A stretch of DNA of 64,000 nt from Streptomyces sp. TLI_053 (GTDB lineage Bacteria; Actinomycetota; Actinomycetes; Streptomycetales; Streptomycetaceae). This document shows, in pieces, positions 54,296 through 63,154 of this stretch (the first letter of the stretch is position 1; each line of letters opens with the position of its first letter). Location: contig NZ_LT629775.1 in NCBI RefSeq assembly GCF_900105395.1, positions 8,397,501-8,461,500 on the forward strand, read 5' to 3'. A model generated the notes under the pieces. That model did no database searches. It was given only the letters and a program-made list of their open reading frames with translations, and was not told the DNA's origin. Position numbers and translations under genes: made by a program.

Positions 54296-54862
54296 ATGGC
54301 ATCGAAGATCCTGCTCGTCACGGGGGACGCCGCGGAGTCGCTGGAGGTGTTCTACCCGTACCAGCGGCTGCGCGAGGAGGGCTACCAGGTCGACATCGCG
54401 GCACCGACCCGCAAGCGGCTGCAGTTCGTGGTGCACGACTTCGTCGAGGGCTTCGACACCTACACCGAGAAGCCGGGTTACACCTGGCCCGCCGACCTGG
54501 CGTTCGCCGAGGTGGACCCGGCGGACTACGTCGCGCTGGTGATCCCGGGCGGCCGCGCTCCCGAGTACCTGCGCAACGACCCGGAGGTGCGGCGGATCGT
54601 CCGGCACTTCTTCGAGAGCGAGAAGCCGGTCGCGCAGATCTGCCACGGCCCGTTGGTGTCGGCCGCCGCCGGGGTGCTCGGCGGGCGGACCAGTGCCGCC
54701 TACCCGGCCCTGGAGCCGGACGTGACGGCGGCCGGCGCGACGTACGTGGACGGCGAGGCCGTGGTCGACGGCGTGGTGGTCTCGGCCCGCGCCTGGCCCG
54801 ACCACCCGGCGTGGCTGCGGGCGTTCGTCGAGGTCCTTCGGGTGAAGGCGCCGGTGTCCTGA
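54296..54862 (+). CDS. DJ-1/PfpI-family protein
   Basis: A 188-residue class I glutamine amidotransferase-like protein. The nucleophile elbow is QICHGP with Cys116; the oxyanion and structural motif VIPGGRAPEYLR (82-93) and the WPDHPAWLRAF ending match the PfpI protease/deglycase subgroup. Members repair or degrade glycated or damaged proteins, or hydrate glyoxals; which applies is not decided by sequence. The ATG at 54296 has GGAGG at good spacing. A very strong hairpin follows. Confidence 0.92.
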   Translation: MASKILLVTGDAAESLEVFYPYQRLREEGYQVDIAAPTRKRLQFVVHDFVEGFDTYTEKPGYTWPADLAFAEVDPADYVALVIPGGRAPEYLRNDPEVRRIVRHFFESEKPVAQICHGPLVSAAAGVLGGRTSAAYPALEPDVTAAGATYVDGEAVVDGVVVSARAWPDHPAWLRAFVEVLRVKAPVS

Positions 54863-54879
54863 CCTCGCCCGACCTCGTG

Positions 54880-54923
54880 CTCGGGGAGGTGTCTCCGACC
54901 GGGGGCGGAGACACCTCCCCGAG
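54880..54923 (+). terminator. Strong hairpin terminator
   Basis: Perfect 18-bp arms ctcggggaggtgtctccg (54880-54897) and its complement (54906-54923), loop of 8 nt, just past the PfpI stop. Confidence 0.88.
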
Positions 54924-55102
54924 GGGCGTCAGGGGTGGCCCGTACGGGAAGCGTCCGCCACGGGCGGGTGAATCTCGGCCCTGGGGCGGAGCGGGTCCGG
55001 ACCGTGGGCGGAGGAGATCCGCCGGATCTCCTGTCAGAGTGTCAGCTACCGAACGAGGCACGGGAGTTGTGGAGACCCGGAGGCACTGACGTGGGAGGAC
55101 GC

Positions 55103-56422
55103 ATGGACCGGACGGCACGGAGCGGCACGGGCAGGACGAGGAACCGGCGCCGGGCCACGGCCGTGCGCGTCGTCGCGCTCGCGCTGGCCGGCGCGGGCCT
55201 GGTGGGCGTGATCGCCCCGACGGCCGGTGCGGTGGGCGCGACCGGGCCGGGAGGGGTGGCCGCGGTGACGGTGACGGGCACGCAGGACGGCGCGGACGCG
55301 GGCCGCGCCGGGCGCCGGGGTGTCGACGCGCGGGCGCTGGACGCCGCCGTGCGCGGCATGGTCGACCCCGGTGGGGCCTCGGCGACGCTCGCCCGGGTGA
55401 GCGAGCGCGGCCGCACCGCGTGGAAGGGCGCGGCCGGTACCGCCGACTTCAGTACCGGAGCCCCGGTGGACCCGGACGGCCTGTTCCGGATCGGCAGCGT
55501 GACCAAGACCTTCGTCTCGACCGTCGTCCTCCAACTGGTCGGCGAGGGGCGGCTGCGGCTGGACGACCCGGTCGAGAAGCTGCTGCCGGGAGCGGTGCCG
55601 AACGGCCGGAACATCACCCTGCGCCAGCTGCTCGACCACACCAGCGGCCTGTTCAACTACACCGAGGACGACCTCTTCGGCTACCAGGAGGACCCGGTCA
55701 GGCTCCAGCAGTGGCTGGAGACCGGCCGCTTCACCAGGTACACCCCGGAGCAGCTGATCGCCGTCGCCAACGCCCACCCGCCGTACTTCGAGCCGGGACA
55801 GGGCGCGCACTACTCCAACACCAACTACCTCGTGGTCGGGAAGATCGTCGAACGGGTCACCGGCCACAGCTGGCAGCAGGAGGTGGAGCGGCGGATCGTC
55901 CGTCGGCTGGGCTTGACCCGGACCTCCATGCCGGACCACTCGACGACGATCCCCGGCCCGCACGCGCACGGCTACTACGACCTGCCGGCCGGTCCCGCGG
56001 ACGTCACCGAGGTGGACCCGAGCATGGCGGGGGCGGCGGGCGCCGGGATCTCGACCACCGCCGACCTCACCACCTTCATCACCGCCCTGATCGGCGGGCG
56101 GCTGCTGCCCCGGCCGCTGCTCGCCGAGATGATGACCGTCACGCCGCAGAGCGGCAAGGACACGTACGGTCTGGGACTCCAGCGCCTGTCGACGCCCTGC
56201 GGCCCGGTCTGGGGCCACGCGGGCGGAATCCCCGGCTACAACACCTTCGTCTACACCGACGGCGACACCCGTCGGCAGTTCGCCGCCTCCGTGAACGCCT
56301 TCGACATGTCGGACCCGGCGGCCACCGACGCGGCCTTCGCGAAGCTGCTCGACACCGGCACCTGCGGCGGCCCGCCGCCCACCGCCACCGTTCCGGCTCC
56401 GGCCCCCGCCCCGGCCGGCTGA
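55103..56422 (+). CDS. Secreted serine hydrolase, beta-lactamase/DD-peptidase family
   Basis: A 439-residue exported enzyme of the class C beta-lactamase / D-Ala-D-Ala carboxypeptidase (S12) fold. An Arg-rich n-region and hydrophobic core form the signal peptide (cleavage near residue 43). The active site has Ser132-x-x-Lys135 (GSVTKTF), Tyr237 in HYSNTNY, and HAGG (about 371) in place of KTG, all standard for the R61-type group. The C-terminus is a short Pro/Ala tail. It may trim peptidoglycan stem peptides or hydrolyse beta-lactams or esters. The ATG at 55103 follows GGGAGGAC. Confidence 0.92.
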   Translation: MDRTARSGTGRTRNRRRATAVRVVALALAGAGLVGVIAPTAGAVGATGPGGVAAVTVTGTQDGADAGRAGRRGVDARALDAAVRGMVDPGGASATLARVSERGRTAWKGAAGTADFSTGAPVDPDGLFRIGSVTKTFVSTVVLQLVGEGRLRLDDPVEKLLPGAVPNGRNITLRQLLDHTSGLFNYTEDDLFGYQEDPVRLQQWLETGRFTRYTPEQLIAVANAHPPYFEPGQGAHYSNTNYLVVGKIVERVTGHSWQQEVERRIVRRLGLTRTSMPDHSTTIPGPHAHGYYDLPAGPADVTEVDPSMAGAAGAGISTTADLTTFITALIGGRLLPRPLLAEMMTVTPQSGKDTYGLGLQRLSTPCGPVWGHAGGIPGYNTFVYTDGDTRRQFAASVNAFDMSDPAATDAAFAKLLDTGTCGGPPPTATVPAPAPAPAG

Positions 56423-56487
56423 CGGCGCCGAGCGGGATGCCATCATGGCCCGCACCTGATGGGCAGTCGTCACAAGGAGGACGAGAG

Positions 56488-57078
56488 ATGGCAGAGCCGC
56501 TGATCGCCGAGGTCGGGGGCCGGGTCCCGGTGGTCGACCCGACCGCGTTCGTGGCGCCCAACGCGGTCGTCGTCGGCAGCGTGACCGTCGCTGCGGGGGC
56601 GAGCGTCTGGTACGGCGCGGTGCTGCGCGGTGACGCCGAGGAGATCACCGTGGGCCCGGGCAGCAACGTCCAGGACAACTGCACCCTGCACGCCGACCTC
56701 GGTTTCCCGCTGGTGATGGGGGAGCGGATCTCGGTCGGCCACAACGCCGTGCTGCACGGCTGTGTGATCGAGGACGACGTCCTGGTCGGGATGAACGCCA
56801 CGGTGCTGAACGGCGCCCGGATCGGGGCCGGCTCGCTGGTCGCGGCCGGTGCCGTGGTGCCGCAGGGCATGGTGGTCCCGCCCGGTTCGCTGGTCGCGGG
56901 GGTGCCGGCCAAGGTGCGCCGCGAGCTGACCGAGGAGGAGCGGACCGGCATCAAGTTCAACGCGGAGGGCTACTCGCTGCTGGCCGACGGTCACCGGGAC
57001 CTCCGGCCCGTTCCGGGTCCGGGTCCGGTCCCGGTCGCGGCTCCGGGGCCGGAGACGGAGACGGCCGACGAGGTCTGA
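56488..57078 (+). CDS. Gamma-carbonic-anhydrase-like hexapeptide protein
   Basis: A 196-residue left-handed beta-helix protein. Hexapeptide repeats run from about residue 20 to 135. The zinc ligands of gamma-class carbonic anhydrases are present: His in NCTLHAD (about 68) and in VGHNAVLHGC (two His, about 84 and 89). The Pro/Ala-rich C-terminal tail is disordered. Family members act as carbonic anhydrase or as acyl-CoA-binding scaffolds (PaaY-like). AAGGAGG precedes the ATG. Trimeric cytoplasmic protein by family knowledge. Confidence 0.92.
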   Translation: MAEPLIAEVGGRVPVVDPTAFVAPNAVVVGSVTVAAGASVWYGAVLRGDAEEITVGPGSNVQDNCTLHADLGFPLVMGERISVGHNAVLHGCVIEDDVLVGMNATVLNGARIGAGSLVAAGAVVPQGMVVPPGSLVAGVPAKVRRELTEEERTGIKFNAEGYSLLADGHRDLRPVPGPGPVPVAAPGPETETADEV

Positions 57079-57143
57079 GGGGATCGGCCGCGGACCCCGT
57101 GCGGGCTCGGTGCGGGCTCGCGGTGCCGGCTCTCGGCGTCGGC

Positions 57144-58406
57144 TCAGCGGGAGGTCGTGGTCCCCGCGCCGATCCGGTCGTCCGGGGCCGGCGCGGGGCC
57201 CGGCACCGGGGCCGGGCCCGCACCCGCGACAGCGCTCGGGAGCCCCGGAGTCCGGGCGCCGGTGCGCCGCGCGGCGGCCGCCCAGGCCGCGACCGCGATC
57301 ACCGCGCCGGAGGCGGCCAGGCCCGAGCCGACCAGCGGCGGCGAGGTCCAGCCCAGCCCGGCGTCCAGCGCCAGCCCGCCGAAGTACGCGCCCTGGGCGT
57401 TGGCCAGGTTGAAGGCACCCTGCACGGTCGCCGAGGCCAGCGTCGGGGCGCCCCGGGCCTCGCGCATCACCAGCGTCTGGACCGCCGGGACGATCGCGAA
57501 CCCGAACAGCCCCACCAGCACCACCGTCGCCGCCGCCGACCACTGGGCCCGCGCGGTCACGGCGAACAGCGCCAGTACGGCCGCGAGCAGCAGGAACGCG
57601 ACACATACCGTCGGCCGCAGCGCCCGGTCGGCCGCGTAGCCGCCGAGCAGGTTGCCGATCGTCATCCCGACCCCGAACAGCGCCAGCACCAGCGTCACCG
57701 AGCCGGTCGCGAAACCGGACACCTCGGTGAGCAGCGGGGTGATGTAGGAGTAGCAGGCGAAGAAGCCGCCGCAGCCGAAGACCACCGTGGCCAGCGCGAG
57801 CCACAGCTGTCCGCTGCGGAACGCGCCCAGCTCGTGCCGCAGACCCGACTGCGCCGGGGACGGCAGGGCCGGGACCAGCCGGGCGATCGCCAGGGCCCCC
57901 GCCGCGCCGATCGCGACCACCACCAGCATGGTCGCCCGCCATCCCAGGTGCTGGCCGAGCAGGGTTGCGGCCGGCACACCGACGACATTGGCGAGGGTCA
58001 GGCCGGAGAACATCACCGCGACCGCCCTGGCCCGCCGGTCCGGGGAGACGAGTTCCGCCGCCGCGACCGCCCCGGCGCCGAAGAACGCCCCGTGCGGCAG
58101 TCCGGTGACCAGCCGCGCGGCGGCCAGCGTCCAGAAGTCCGGGGCGAGCGCGCAGAGCAGGTTCCCGGCGGCGAAGAACCCGGCCAGGGCGACCAGCACC
58201 GCCTTCCGGGGCCGTCCGGCGGCGAGCGCGGTCAGCAGTGGCGCCCCGATCACCACGCCCAGCGCGTAGGCCGAGATCAGCCAGCCGGCCTGCGGGATCG
58301 AGACGTCCAGGTCGTTCGCGACCTGGGGCAGCAGCCCCATGGCGGCGAACTCGGTGGTTCCGATGGCGAAGGCGGTGACGGCCAGGGCGACCAGCGCGAG
58401 AGGCAA
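57144..58406 (-). CDS. MFS drug/arabinose-type exporter
   Basis: A 420-residue, 12-TM major-facilitator transporter of the DHA1 (AraJ/Cmx/YdhP) group: TEFAAMGLLPQVANDLDVSIPQAGW opening, then GRPRKAVL after TM2 and RLVTGLPHGAFFG in TM4. It should export small molecules or drugs with proton influx. No ATG or GTG lies near the first TM; the TTG at 58406 has GGAG seven bases upstream and starts the protein exactly at TM1, so a TTG start is called. A 12-bp palindrome and a TAGGAT -10 box lie about 120-135 bp upstream. The long open frame further upstream is repetitive and not coding. Confidence 0.88.
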   Translation of the reverse strand: MPLALVALAVTAFAIGTTEFAAMGLLPQVANDLDVSIPQAGWLISAYALGVVIGAPLLTALAAGRPRKAVLVALAGFFAAGNLLCALAPDFWTLAAARLVTGLPHGAFFGAGAVAAAELVSPDRRARAVAVMFSGLTLANVVGVPAATLLGQHLGWRATMLVVVAIGAAGALAIARLVPALPSPAQSGLRHELGAFRSGQLWLALATVVFGCGGFFACYSYITPLLTEVSGFATGSVTLVLALFGVGMTIGNLLGGYAADRALRPTVCVAFLLLAAVLALFAVTARAQWSAAATVVLVGLFGFAIVPAVQTLVMREARGAPTLASATVQGAFNLANAQGAYFGGLALDAGLGWTSPPLVGSGLAASGAVIAVAAWAAAARRTGARTPGLPSAVAGAGPAPVPGPAPAPDDRIGAGTTTSR

Positions 58407-58524
58407 GGGGGTGCTCCGGAAGAACGGGCGGCGAAGGGCGGGCGGCGAAGGACGAGCGGGAGGAACGGGCGGGAGGAACGGGAAGACGGAACGGACCGGG
58501 GGAGGCCGGGATTGTTCGGGCCAA

Positions 58525-58542
58525 ATCCTAATCCGATCGGAT
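58525..58542 (-). promoter_or_regulatory. Palindrome next to a -10 box for the MFS gene
   Basis: ATCCGATCGGAT (58531-58542) is a perfect 12-bp palindrome directly followed, on the minus strand, by TAGGAT (58530-58525), a good -10 hexamer. A repressor bound here would block MFS transcription. Confidence 0.55.
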
Positions 58543-58622
58543 GACGCCACTGTGTGGTGCACGAGGCGGTCCCGTGACGGACGGGAGTCGCCTGCCGGGC
58601 GTCCGCGCGCAAGACTGGTGGC

Positions 58623-58859
58623 ATGTGCCGCAGTATCAAGACGCTGAGACCACCCGTGACGCCCGACGCCACCGAGGAGGACTACCGCGCGGCCGCGCTC
58701 CAGTACGTACGGAAGGTGTCCGGGTTCCGGGCCCCGGCCGCGCACAACCGCGAGGCCTTCGACCGGGCCGTCGACGCCGTGGCGGAAGCCACCGCGCACC
58801 TGCTCGGCGAGCTGGAGGTTCGCGGTGCGTCCGCCCGTCAGGCCCGGGCCACCGCCTGA
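58623..58859 (+). CDS. DUF2277-family protein
   Basis: A 78-residue protein matching DUF2277: MCRSIKTLRPP opening, EEDYRAAALQYVRKVSG and NREAFDRAVDAVAEAT. The family is widespread in actinobacteria and has no established function; the invariant Cys2 might bind metal or be modified. It is divergent from the MFS gene, across the palindrome at 58531-58542. Confidence 0.88.
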   Translation: MCRSIKTLRPPVTPDATEEDYRAAALQYVRKVSGFRAPAAHNREAFDRAVDAVAEATAHLLGELEVRGASARQARATA

Positions 58860-58964
58860 GGTCGGATTTCGAACGCCGGATGCCGGATGCCGTGGGCAGT
58901 CCGCGTCGAAGGCCGGGCAACCTCGAAGGCCGGGCAACGTCGAACAGGGAGCAGGAGGTCGGTG

Positions 58965-59201
58965 ATGAGCCCCGTCACCCGCTATGCACTCACCTTCCCG
59001 GGCACCCCCGGCACCCAGGCCCCGCAGGACGTGGTCGTGGTCGAGCGCACCGGCGCCGCCGGGCCCGGTGGCCACCCGGTGTACGAGGACGCCAGCGGCA
59101 TCGTCCGGGCCGAGATCAGCGACGCGGGGGAGGTCCGGATGCTCGCCACCGGCGGCCATCAGAACCCGCACGTCCCCGTCCACGCCCAGCCGCTGCCCTG
59201 A
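58965..59201 (+). CDS. Small conserved-type protein, possibly DUF6296
   Basis: A 78-residue beta-rich protein (YALTFPGTPGTQAPQDVVVVERTG, then GHPVYEDASGIVRAEISD and MLATGGHQNP). The sequence recalls short proteins annotated DUF6296 in Kitasatospora and related genera, but this is from memory. Predicted cytoplasmic, single beta domain. GGAGG precedes the ATG at 58965. Function unknown. Confidence 0.65.
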   Translation: MSPVTRYALTFPGTPGTQAPQDVVVVERTGAAGPGGHPVYEDASGIVRAEISDAGEVRMLATGGHQNPHVPVHAQPLP

Positions 59202-59371
59202 GCCGCCCGACCGACGGCCCCGAGCTGCCGACGCTGCGCCGGGCCGCCCGACCGCTGCGCCGGGCCGCCCGGTGTCGCCCGTTCGGCCGCCCGCCCCGCC
59301 CGGTCACGCACTGTGGCCGGATAACGCCCCGGCCGCTGCCGCCCCCGCGCCGCGTCGGGCAGACTCCCGCC

Positions 59372-59656
59372 ATGACCACAGCACGCTGGCAGGGCACGGT
59401 CGTCGCCGAGAGCGAGGACACCGTCGTCGTCGAGGGAAACCACTACTTTCCGGCCGACTCCGTCCGCCCGGAGTACCTGCGCCCGTCCGACACCACCACC
59501 GTCTGCGGGTGGAAGGGCACCGCCGAGTACTACTCGCTCGACGTCGACGGCCGCACCAATCCGGACGCGGCCTGGTTCTACGCCTCCCCCGAGCCCGCGG
59601 CGGAGCACATCCGCGGCCGGGTGGCGTTCTGGCGGGGAGTCGAGATCACCGACTGA
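59372..59656 (+). CDS. DUF427-family protein
   Basis: A 94-residue single-domain DUF427 protein: VVAESEDTVVVEGNHYFPADSV, YLRPSDTTTVCGWKGTAEYYS and NPDAAWFYASPEP, followed by the IRGRVAFWRGVEI ending. The family has a compact beta-tent fold with a conserved Cys (CGWKG) that may be functional, but no reaction is assigned. The ATG has only a weak ribosome site; TTGAC-type promoter not seen. Confidence 0.9.
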   Translation: MTTARWQGTVVAESEDTVVVEGNHYFPADSVRPEYLRPSDTTTVCGWKGTAEYYSLDVDGRTNPDAAWFYASPEPAAEHIRGRVAFWRGVEITD

Positions 59657-59793
59657 CGGTCCCGGGAGCGATCGGCCGGCCGACCGGCCGGGACACCGCC
59701 GATAGGCCGTAGGGACGATGCCGTGGCCGTCCCGTCGCGGGACCGGGACACGTCCGGCGCGTACCGCCGGGCCGCGCCGGGTACGGCCACAGC

Positions 59794-60792
59794 ATGGCAA
59801 TCTTCAGGAAACCGGGGCGCTCCGGACAGCCCGAGCCCACCCCGGACCGCGTCGCCGACGAGCTGGCCGGCCTGGTCGAGGAACTCGAACCGAGTGCGCC
59901 CGGGGCGCTCCCCGAGGGCGAGGCCGGGGAGCTCGCCGAGTACCGCGCGGGTGTCGAGCGCGGCCGACGGCGCGGCGCCCAGCTGGTCACCGACATCTCC
60001 CGCCGCCTCGGCAGCGGCAGCCGGGCGGCGGCGAAGGGTGCCGCGTTCGGCGGCCGCGCGCTGGCCGACCAGCTGCTCCAGGCGGCCCCGCGGATCCCCG
60101 TCCGCGACCTCGCCACCCTGCGCGCCCAGCACCCCGGCGCCACCGACCCGGAACAGCTCGCCGACCTGCTGGTCACCGGCGCCGGCCGGGCCTCCAGCGC
60201 GCTCGGCGCCGGTGTGGGGGCCGCCGCGATGCTCCCGGTACCGCCCGCGATGCCGGTCGAGATCGCCGCCGAGACGCTCGCCGTGGCGGCCGTCGAGGTC
60301 AAGCTGATCGCCGAACTGCACCAGGTCTACGGCCTCCCGGCCCAGGGGACGGCCGCCCAGAAGGCCACCGCCTACGTCACCGCCTGGGCCAACCGGCGCG
60401 GCATCGACGGCTCGCTGCTGGCCAAACCGGCGGGCCTGGCGGCGATGGCCCTCGGCAGCGAGGTCCGCCAGCAGGTCCGCCGCCGGCTCACCCGCAGCTC
60501 GCTGCGCCGGTTGCCCTCGCTGACCCCGCTGCTGGTCGGCGCGGGTATCGGGGCCACGGTCAATCTGCGGGACACCCGCAAGGTCGCCCGCGAGGTCCGC
60601 GCGGACCTGCGGGCGCGCCGCCCGGTCGACCCCGGGTACTGGGCGGCCGCCGCACCGGCCCCGCGTCCGGAGAAGGACGCGGGCAGGGGGCTGGTGAAGG
60701 ACGCGGGCAAGGGGCTGGTGAAGGGCCTCGGGAAGGGGCTGGGCAAGGCGGTCGGGAAGGGCGACGGGGCGGAGCCGGACGAGCGTCCGTGA
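59794..60792 (+). CDS. Hypothetical protein with cationic amphipathic C-terminal repeats
   Basis: A 332-residue protein without a signal peptide. The body is helical and Ala/Leu-rich, with two moderately hydrophobic stretches (about 130-170 and 245-262) and a KLIAELHQVYG segment, and recalls EcsC-like peripheral membrane proteins (weak). The C-terminus has GLVKDAGKGLVKGLGKGLG, a short lysine/glycine repeat that would form an amphipathic, membrane-binding or antimicrobial-like helix. Function unknown. ATG at 59794 with a weak ribosome site. Confidence 0.75.
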   Translation: MAIFRKPGRSGQPEPTPDRVADELAGLVEELEPSAPGALPEGEAGELAEYRAGVERGRRRGAQLVTDISRRLGSGSRAAAKGAAFGGRALADQLLQAAPRIPVRDLATLRAQHPGATDPEQLADLLVTGAGRASSALGAGVGAAAMLPVPPAMPVEIAAETLAVAAVEVKLIAELHQVYGLPAQGTAAQKATAYVTAWANRRGIDGSLLAKPAGLAAMALGSEVRQQVRRRLTRSSLRRLPSLTPLLVGAGIGATVNLRDTRKVAREVRADLRARRPVDPGYWAAAAPAPRPEKDAGRGLVKDAGKGLVKGLGKGLGKAVGKGDGAEPDERP

Positions 60793-60869
60793 CGCCGTCC
60801 GCGGGGGCGTCTGCGAGGCCGTCCGCGGGGGGCGCCCGGCCGTCGCACGGCCCGCCCGTGACAACCGCA

Positions 60870-60897
60870 GCGGCCGGCCCCGCCCGGGGCCGGCCGC
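60870..60897. terminator. Hairpin terminator
   Basis: Perfect 12-bp arms gcggccggcccc (60870-60881) and ggggccggccgc (60886-60897), loop gccc, between convergent genes. Confidence 0.82.
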
Positions 60898-60908
60898 CGC
60901 GCGCCGGG

Positions 60909-61265
60909 TCAGCCGGCCGGTGCCGCCGGGGCGGCGGAGCCCTTCCCGGTCTTGACGGCGTTCACCATGGCCTGGTGGACGGCCCGCGCGGTGGTCTCGT
61001 CGGCCGCCGGAACCGGACTGCCGGCCACCGAGTACCAGTCCAGCGCGCCGGTGTACTGGACGGTCAGCCGCGCCTCGCCGTCGACCCAGGTGGTGTGCAC
61101 GGTGAGGTCGCCCGAGATCGGGCCGACCTCGACGGTGGTCACCCCGCCCGGTCCGCTGATGATCGACTGGGTGGTCCAGGTGGCCCAGGACGCCCGGGGG
61201 TCGACCGGCGGCTCCACCGGCCCCGCCGACCGCCCGGCCGCCGTGCCCTGCTGCTGTTCGGTCAT
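60909..61265 (-). CDS. Small hypothetical protein, 118 aa
   Basis: A 118-residue protein, unstructured at both ends, with a central beta-rich domain (VTTVEVGPISGDLTVHTTW, then ARLTVQYTGALDWYSVAG). No signal peptide, membrane helix or catalytic motif. GGAGAGG precedes the ATG at 61265. It reads like a small cytoplasmic actinobacterial orphan. Downstream of the 53-aa gene on the same strand with a 142-bp gap. Confidence 0.7.
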   Translation of the reverse strand: MTEQQQGTAAGRSAGPVEPPVDPRASWATWTTQSIISGPGGVTTVEVGPISGDLTVHTTWVDGEARLTVQYTGALDWYSVAGSPVPAADETTARAVHQAMVNAVKTGKGSAAPAAPAG

Positions 61266-61407
61266 GCGCCCATCCTCTCCGGCCGGTCCGTCGCCGTACG
61301 GGCGGCGGAACCGGCGGTCGCGGAGGCCGCCCGCAGATCGGGCGGCCTCGTGGCAACGTCTCGGTTGCTCGTCGGCGGCTCTTCGCAAACCTGTCGGTCC
61401 GACCGGA

Positions 61408-61569
61408 TCAGCCGATCGCCCCCCGTTCATCCTCCGGCTCGCCCTCCGCCTGGGAGGTGTCCTGCGCGTGCAGGTTCTGCATCGAGGTGATGCCCTCCTC
61501 GGGGTCGGCCGCGCGGACGTCCTCGTCCCGGTCGACGCTCACCTCGGAGCGTGCGCTCATGTCGGTCAT
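61408..61569 (-). CDS. Very small acidic protein, 53 aa
   Basis: A 53-residue reading frame, ATG at 61567-61569 to TGA at 61408-61410, with GAGGAGACGGAG upstream. The product is strongly acidic (about 16 Asp/Glu against 5 Arg), has no cysteine or aromatic residue, and is probably disordered: MTDMSARSEV at the start, SMQNLHAQDTSQ in the middle and DERGAIG at the end. Codon third positions are G/C-biased as in real genes here. Function unknown; it could be a regulatory or partner peptide. Confidence 0.55.
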   Translation of the reverse strand: MTDMSARSEVSVDRDEDVRAADPEEGITSMQNLHAQDTSQAEGEPEDERGAIG

Positions 61570-61796
61570 CGCGGGCTCCGTCTCCTCGGCCGGCCGGGGG
61601 CGTCCGGGCCCGCCGCGCTACGCCGTGGTGGCGGGCGGCCGCCGGGCCGGTGCTCTGTTCTGCACCTCAAGCCTGCCTCCGTGCCCCGGCGAGGGCCAAC
61701 CGGACCCGGCCGGCCCTCCGCCGTCGGTCACCCGTCGTGGACCGCCCGTCGCAGGTCACCGACGGGCGGCCGCCCGCCGCCGCCCGCCCGCCGCGG

Positions 61797-63017
61797 TCAC
61801 CAGCGGACCGGCAGCGAGCCGAGCCCGTAGATCAGCGCCTCGGTGCGGAACTCCAGCTCCTCCTCCGGCACCGCGAGCCGCAGCCCCGGCAGCCGCCGGA
61901 ACAGCGTGGCCAGGGCGATCTGGAGTTCCGCCCGCGCCAGCGGCTGGCCCAGGCACTGGTGCACCCCGAAGCCGAAGGCGACGTGCCGGCGGGCCTCGCG
62001 GTCGAGGTCGACCTCGTCGACGCCCGGGTGGCCCTCGGCGCCGAACAGCCCGTCGTCCCGGTTGGCGGTCGACAGCATCGCCATCACGCCGTCCCCCGCC
62101 CGGATCAGCGTGCCGCCGAGCACGACGTCCTCCACCGCCAGCCGGGGGACCCCGGTGTGCACGATGGTGAGCAGCCGCAGCAGCTCCTCCACCGCGCCGG
62201 GCACCGCCGCCGGATCGGCCAGCCGGGCCACCTGCTCCGGGTGGCGCAGCAGCAGGGCGGTGGAGAGCCCGATCATGTTGGCGGTGGTCTCGTGCCCGGC
62301 GACCAGCAGCAGCACCCCGGTCGAGGCGATCTCGCGCGTGGTGAGGTCCTCGCGGGTGGCCAGCCGGCTGAGGATGTCGTCCCCGGGCTCGGCCCGCTTG
62401 CGTTCGGCGAGCAGGCCGAGGTAGTCCAGCAGTTCGGTCTGTGCCCGGGCCACGTCGCGGTCGTCGGCCTCGGTGTTGAGCAGCAGCCGGCTGTTCGCCT
62501 GGAACGCCTCGCGGTCCTCGTACGGGACGCCCAGCAGCAGGCAGATGACGAGGGAGGGCACCGGCAGGGCGAAGTCGGCGACCAGGTCGGCGGGCCCGGC
62601 CGGGCCGCCCCGGGCGATCATCCGGTCCAGCGCCTCGTCCACGATCTGCTGGATTCCGGGGCGCATCTCCTCCACCCGCTTGACCAGGAAGTCCCCGGTG
62701 ACCATGCGGCGCAGCCGGGCGTGCTCGGGGTCGTCGAGCCGGAGGAAGGAGGGGTTGGCGGCGACGAGTTCGCGCCGCCCCTCGGTGAGGAAGGGGAACG
62801 CGGGCCGGCGGGCGTCGGCGCTGAACCGGCGGTCCGAGAGCACCGTACGGACCTCCTGGTAACCGGTCACCAGCCAGCAGGGGGAGCCGTCCAGGAGTTC
62901 CGCGCGGCTGACCGGGCCGGTGCTCGCGGCCTCGGTGTAGGCGGGCGGCGGCGCGAACGGGCAGGCCGTGTCGTGCCGGGCCGGGATCAGGGTGACGGGA
63001 GCGGTGGGCGTGCTCAA
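61797..63017 (-). CDS. Cytochrome P450 (CYP105-like)
   Basis: A 406-residue soluble bacterial P450. The I-helix is AGHETTAN (240-247), the ExxR in EELLRLL (about 277-283) and the haem Cys355 in FGFGVHQCLGQPLAR. Length and sequence fit the actinobacterial CYP105-type monooxygenases that oxidise drugs, macrolides or terpenoids. GAGGAG lies six bases before a TTG (63015-63017) that begins the typical N-terminus; no ATG/GTG fits, so TTG is called. Reducing power should come from the ferredoxin encoded 137 bp upstream. The natural substrate is unknown. Confidence 0.93.
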   Translation of the reverse strand: MSTPTAPVTLIPARHDTACPFAPPPAYTEAASTGPVSRAELLDGSPCWLVTGYQEVRTVLSDRRFSADARRPAFPFLTEGRRELVAANPSFLRLDDPEHARLRRMVTGDFLVKRVEEMRPGIQQIVDEALDRMIARGGPAGPADLVADFALPVPSLVICLLLGVPYEDREAFQANSRLLLNTEADDRDVARAQTELLDYLGLLAERKRAEPGDDILSRLATREDLTTREIASTGVLLLVAGHETTANMIGLSTALLLRHPEQVARLADPAAVPGAVEELLRLLTIVHTGVPRLAVEDVVLGGTLIRAGDGVMAMLSTANRDDGLFGAEGHPGVDEVDLDREARRHVAFGFGVHQCLGQPLARAELQIALATLFRRLPGLRLAVPEEELEFRTEALIYGLGSLPVRW

Positions 63018-63154
63018 GGTGGTCTCCTCGCGTGACAGGTGGGCCTGTGGCAGGCGGTGGGAGACGGCGGGCGGGCGGCGGGCCCGGCGGTGGCCGCCGG
63101 GGCGTCGTCGTCGGGCGCTCGTCGAGCGGTCGTCGAGTGGTGGTCGAACGGTCG

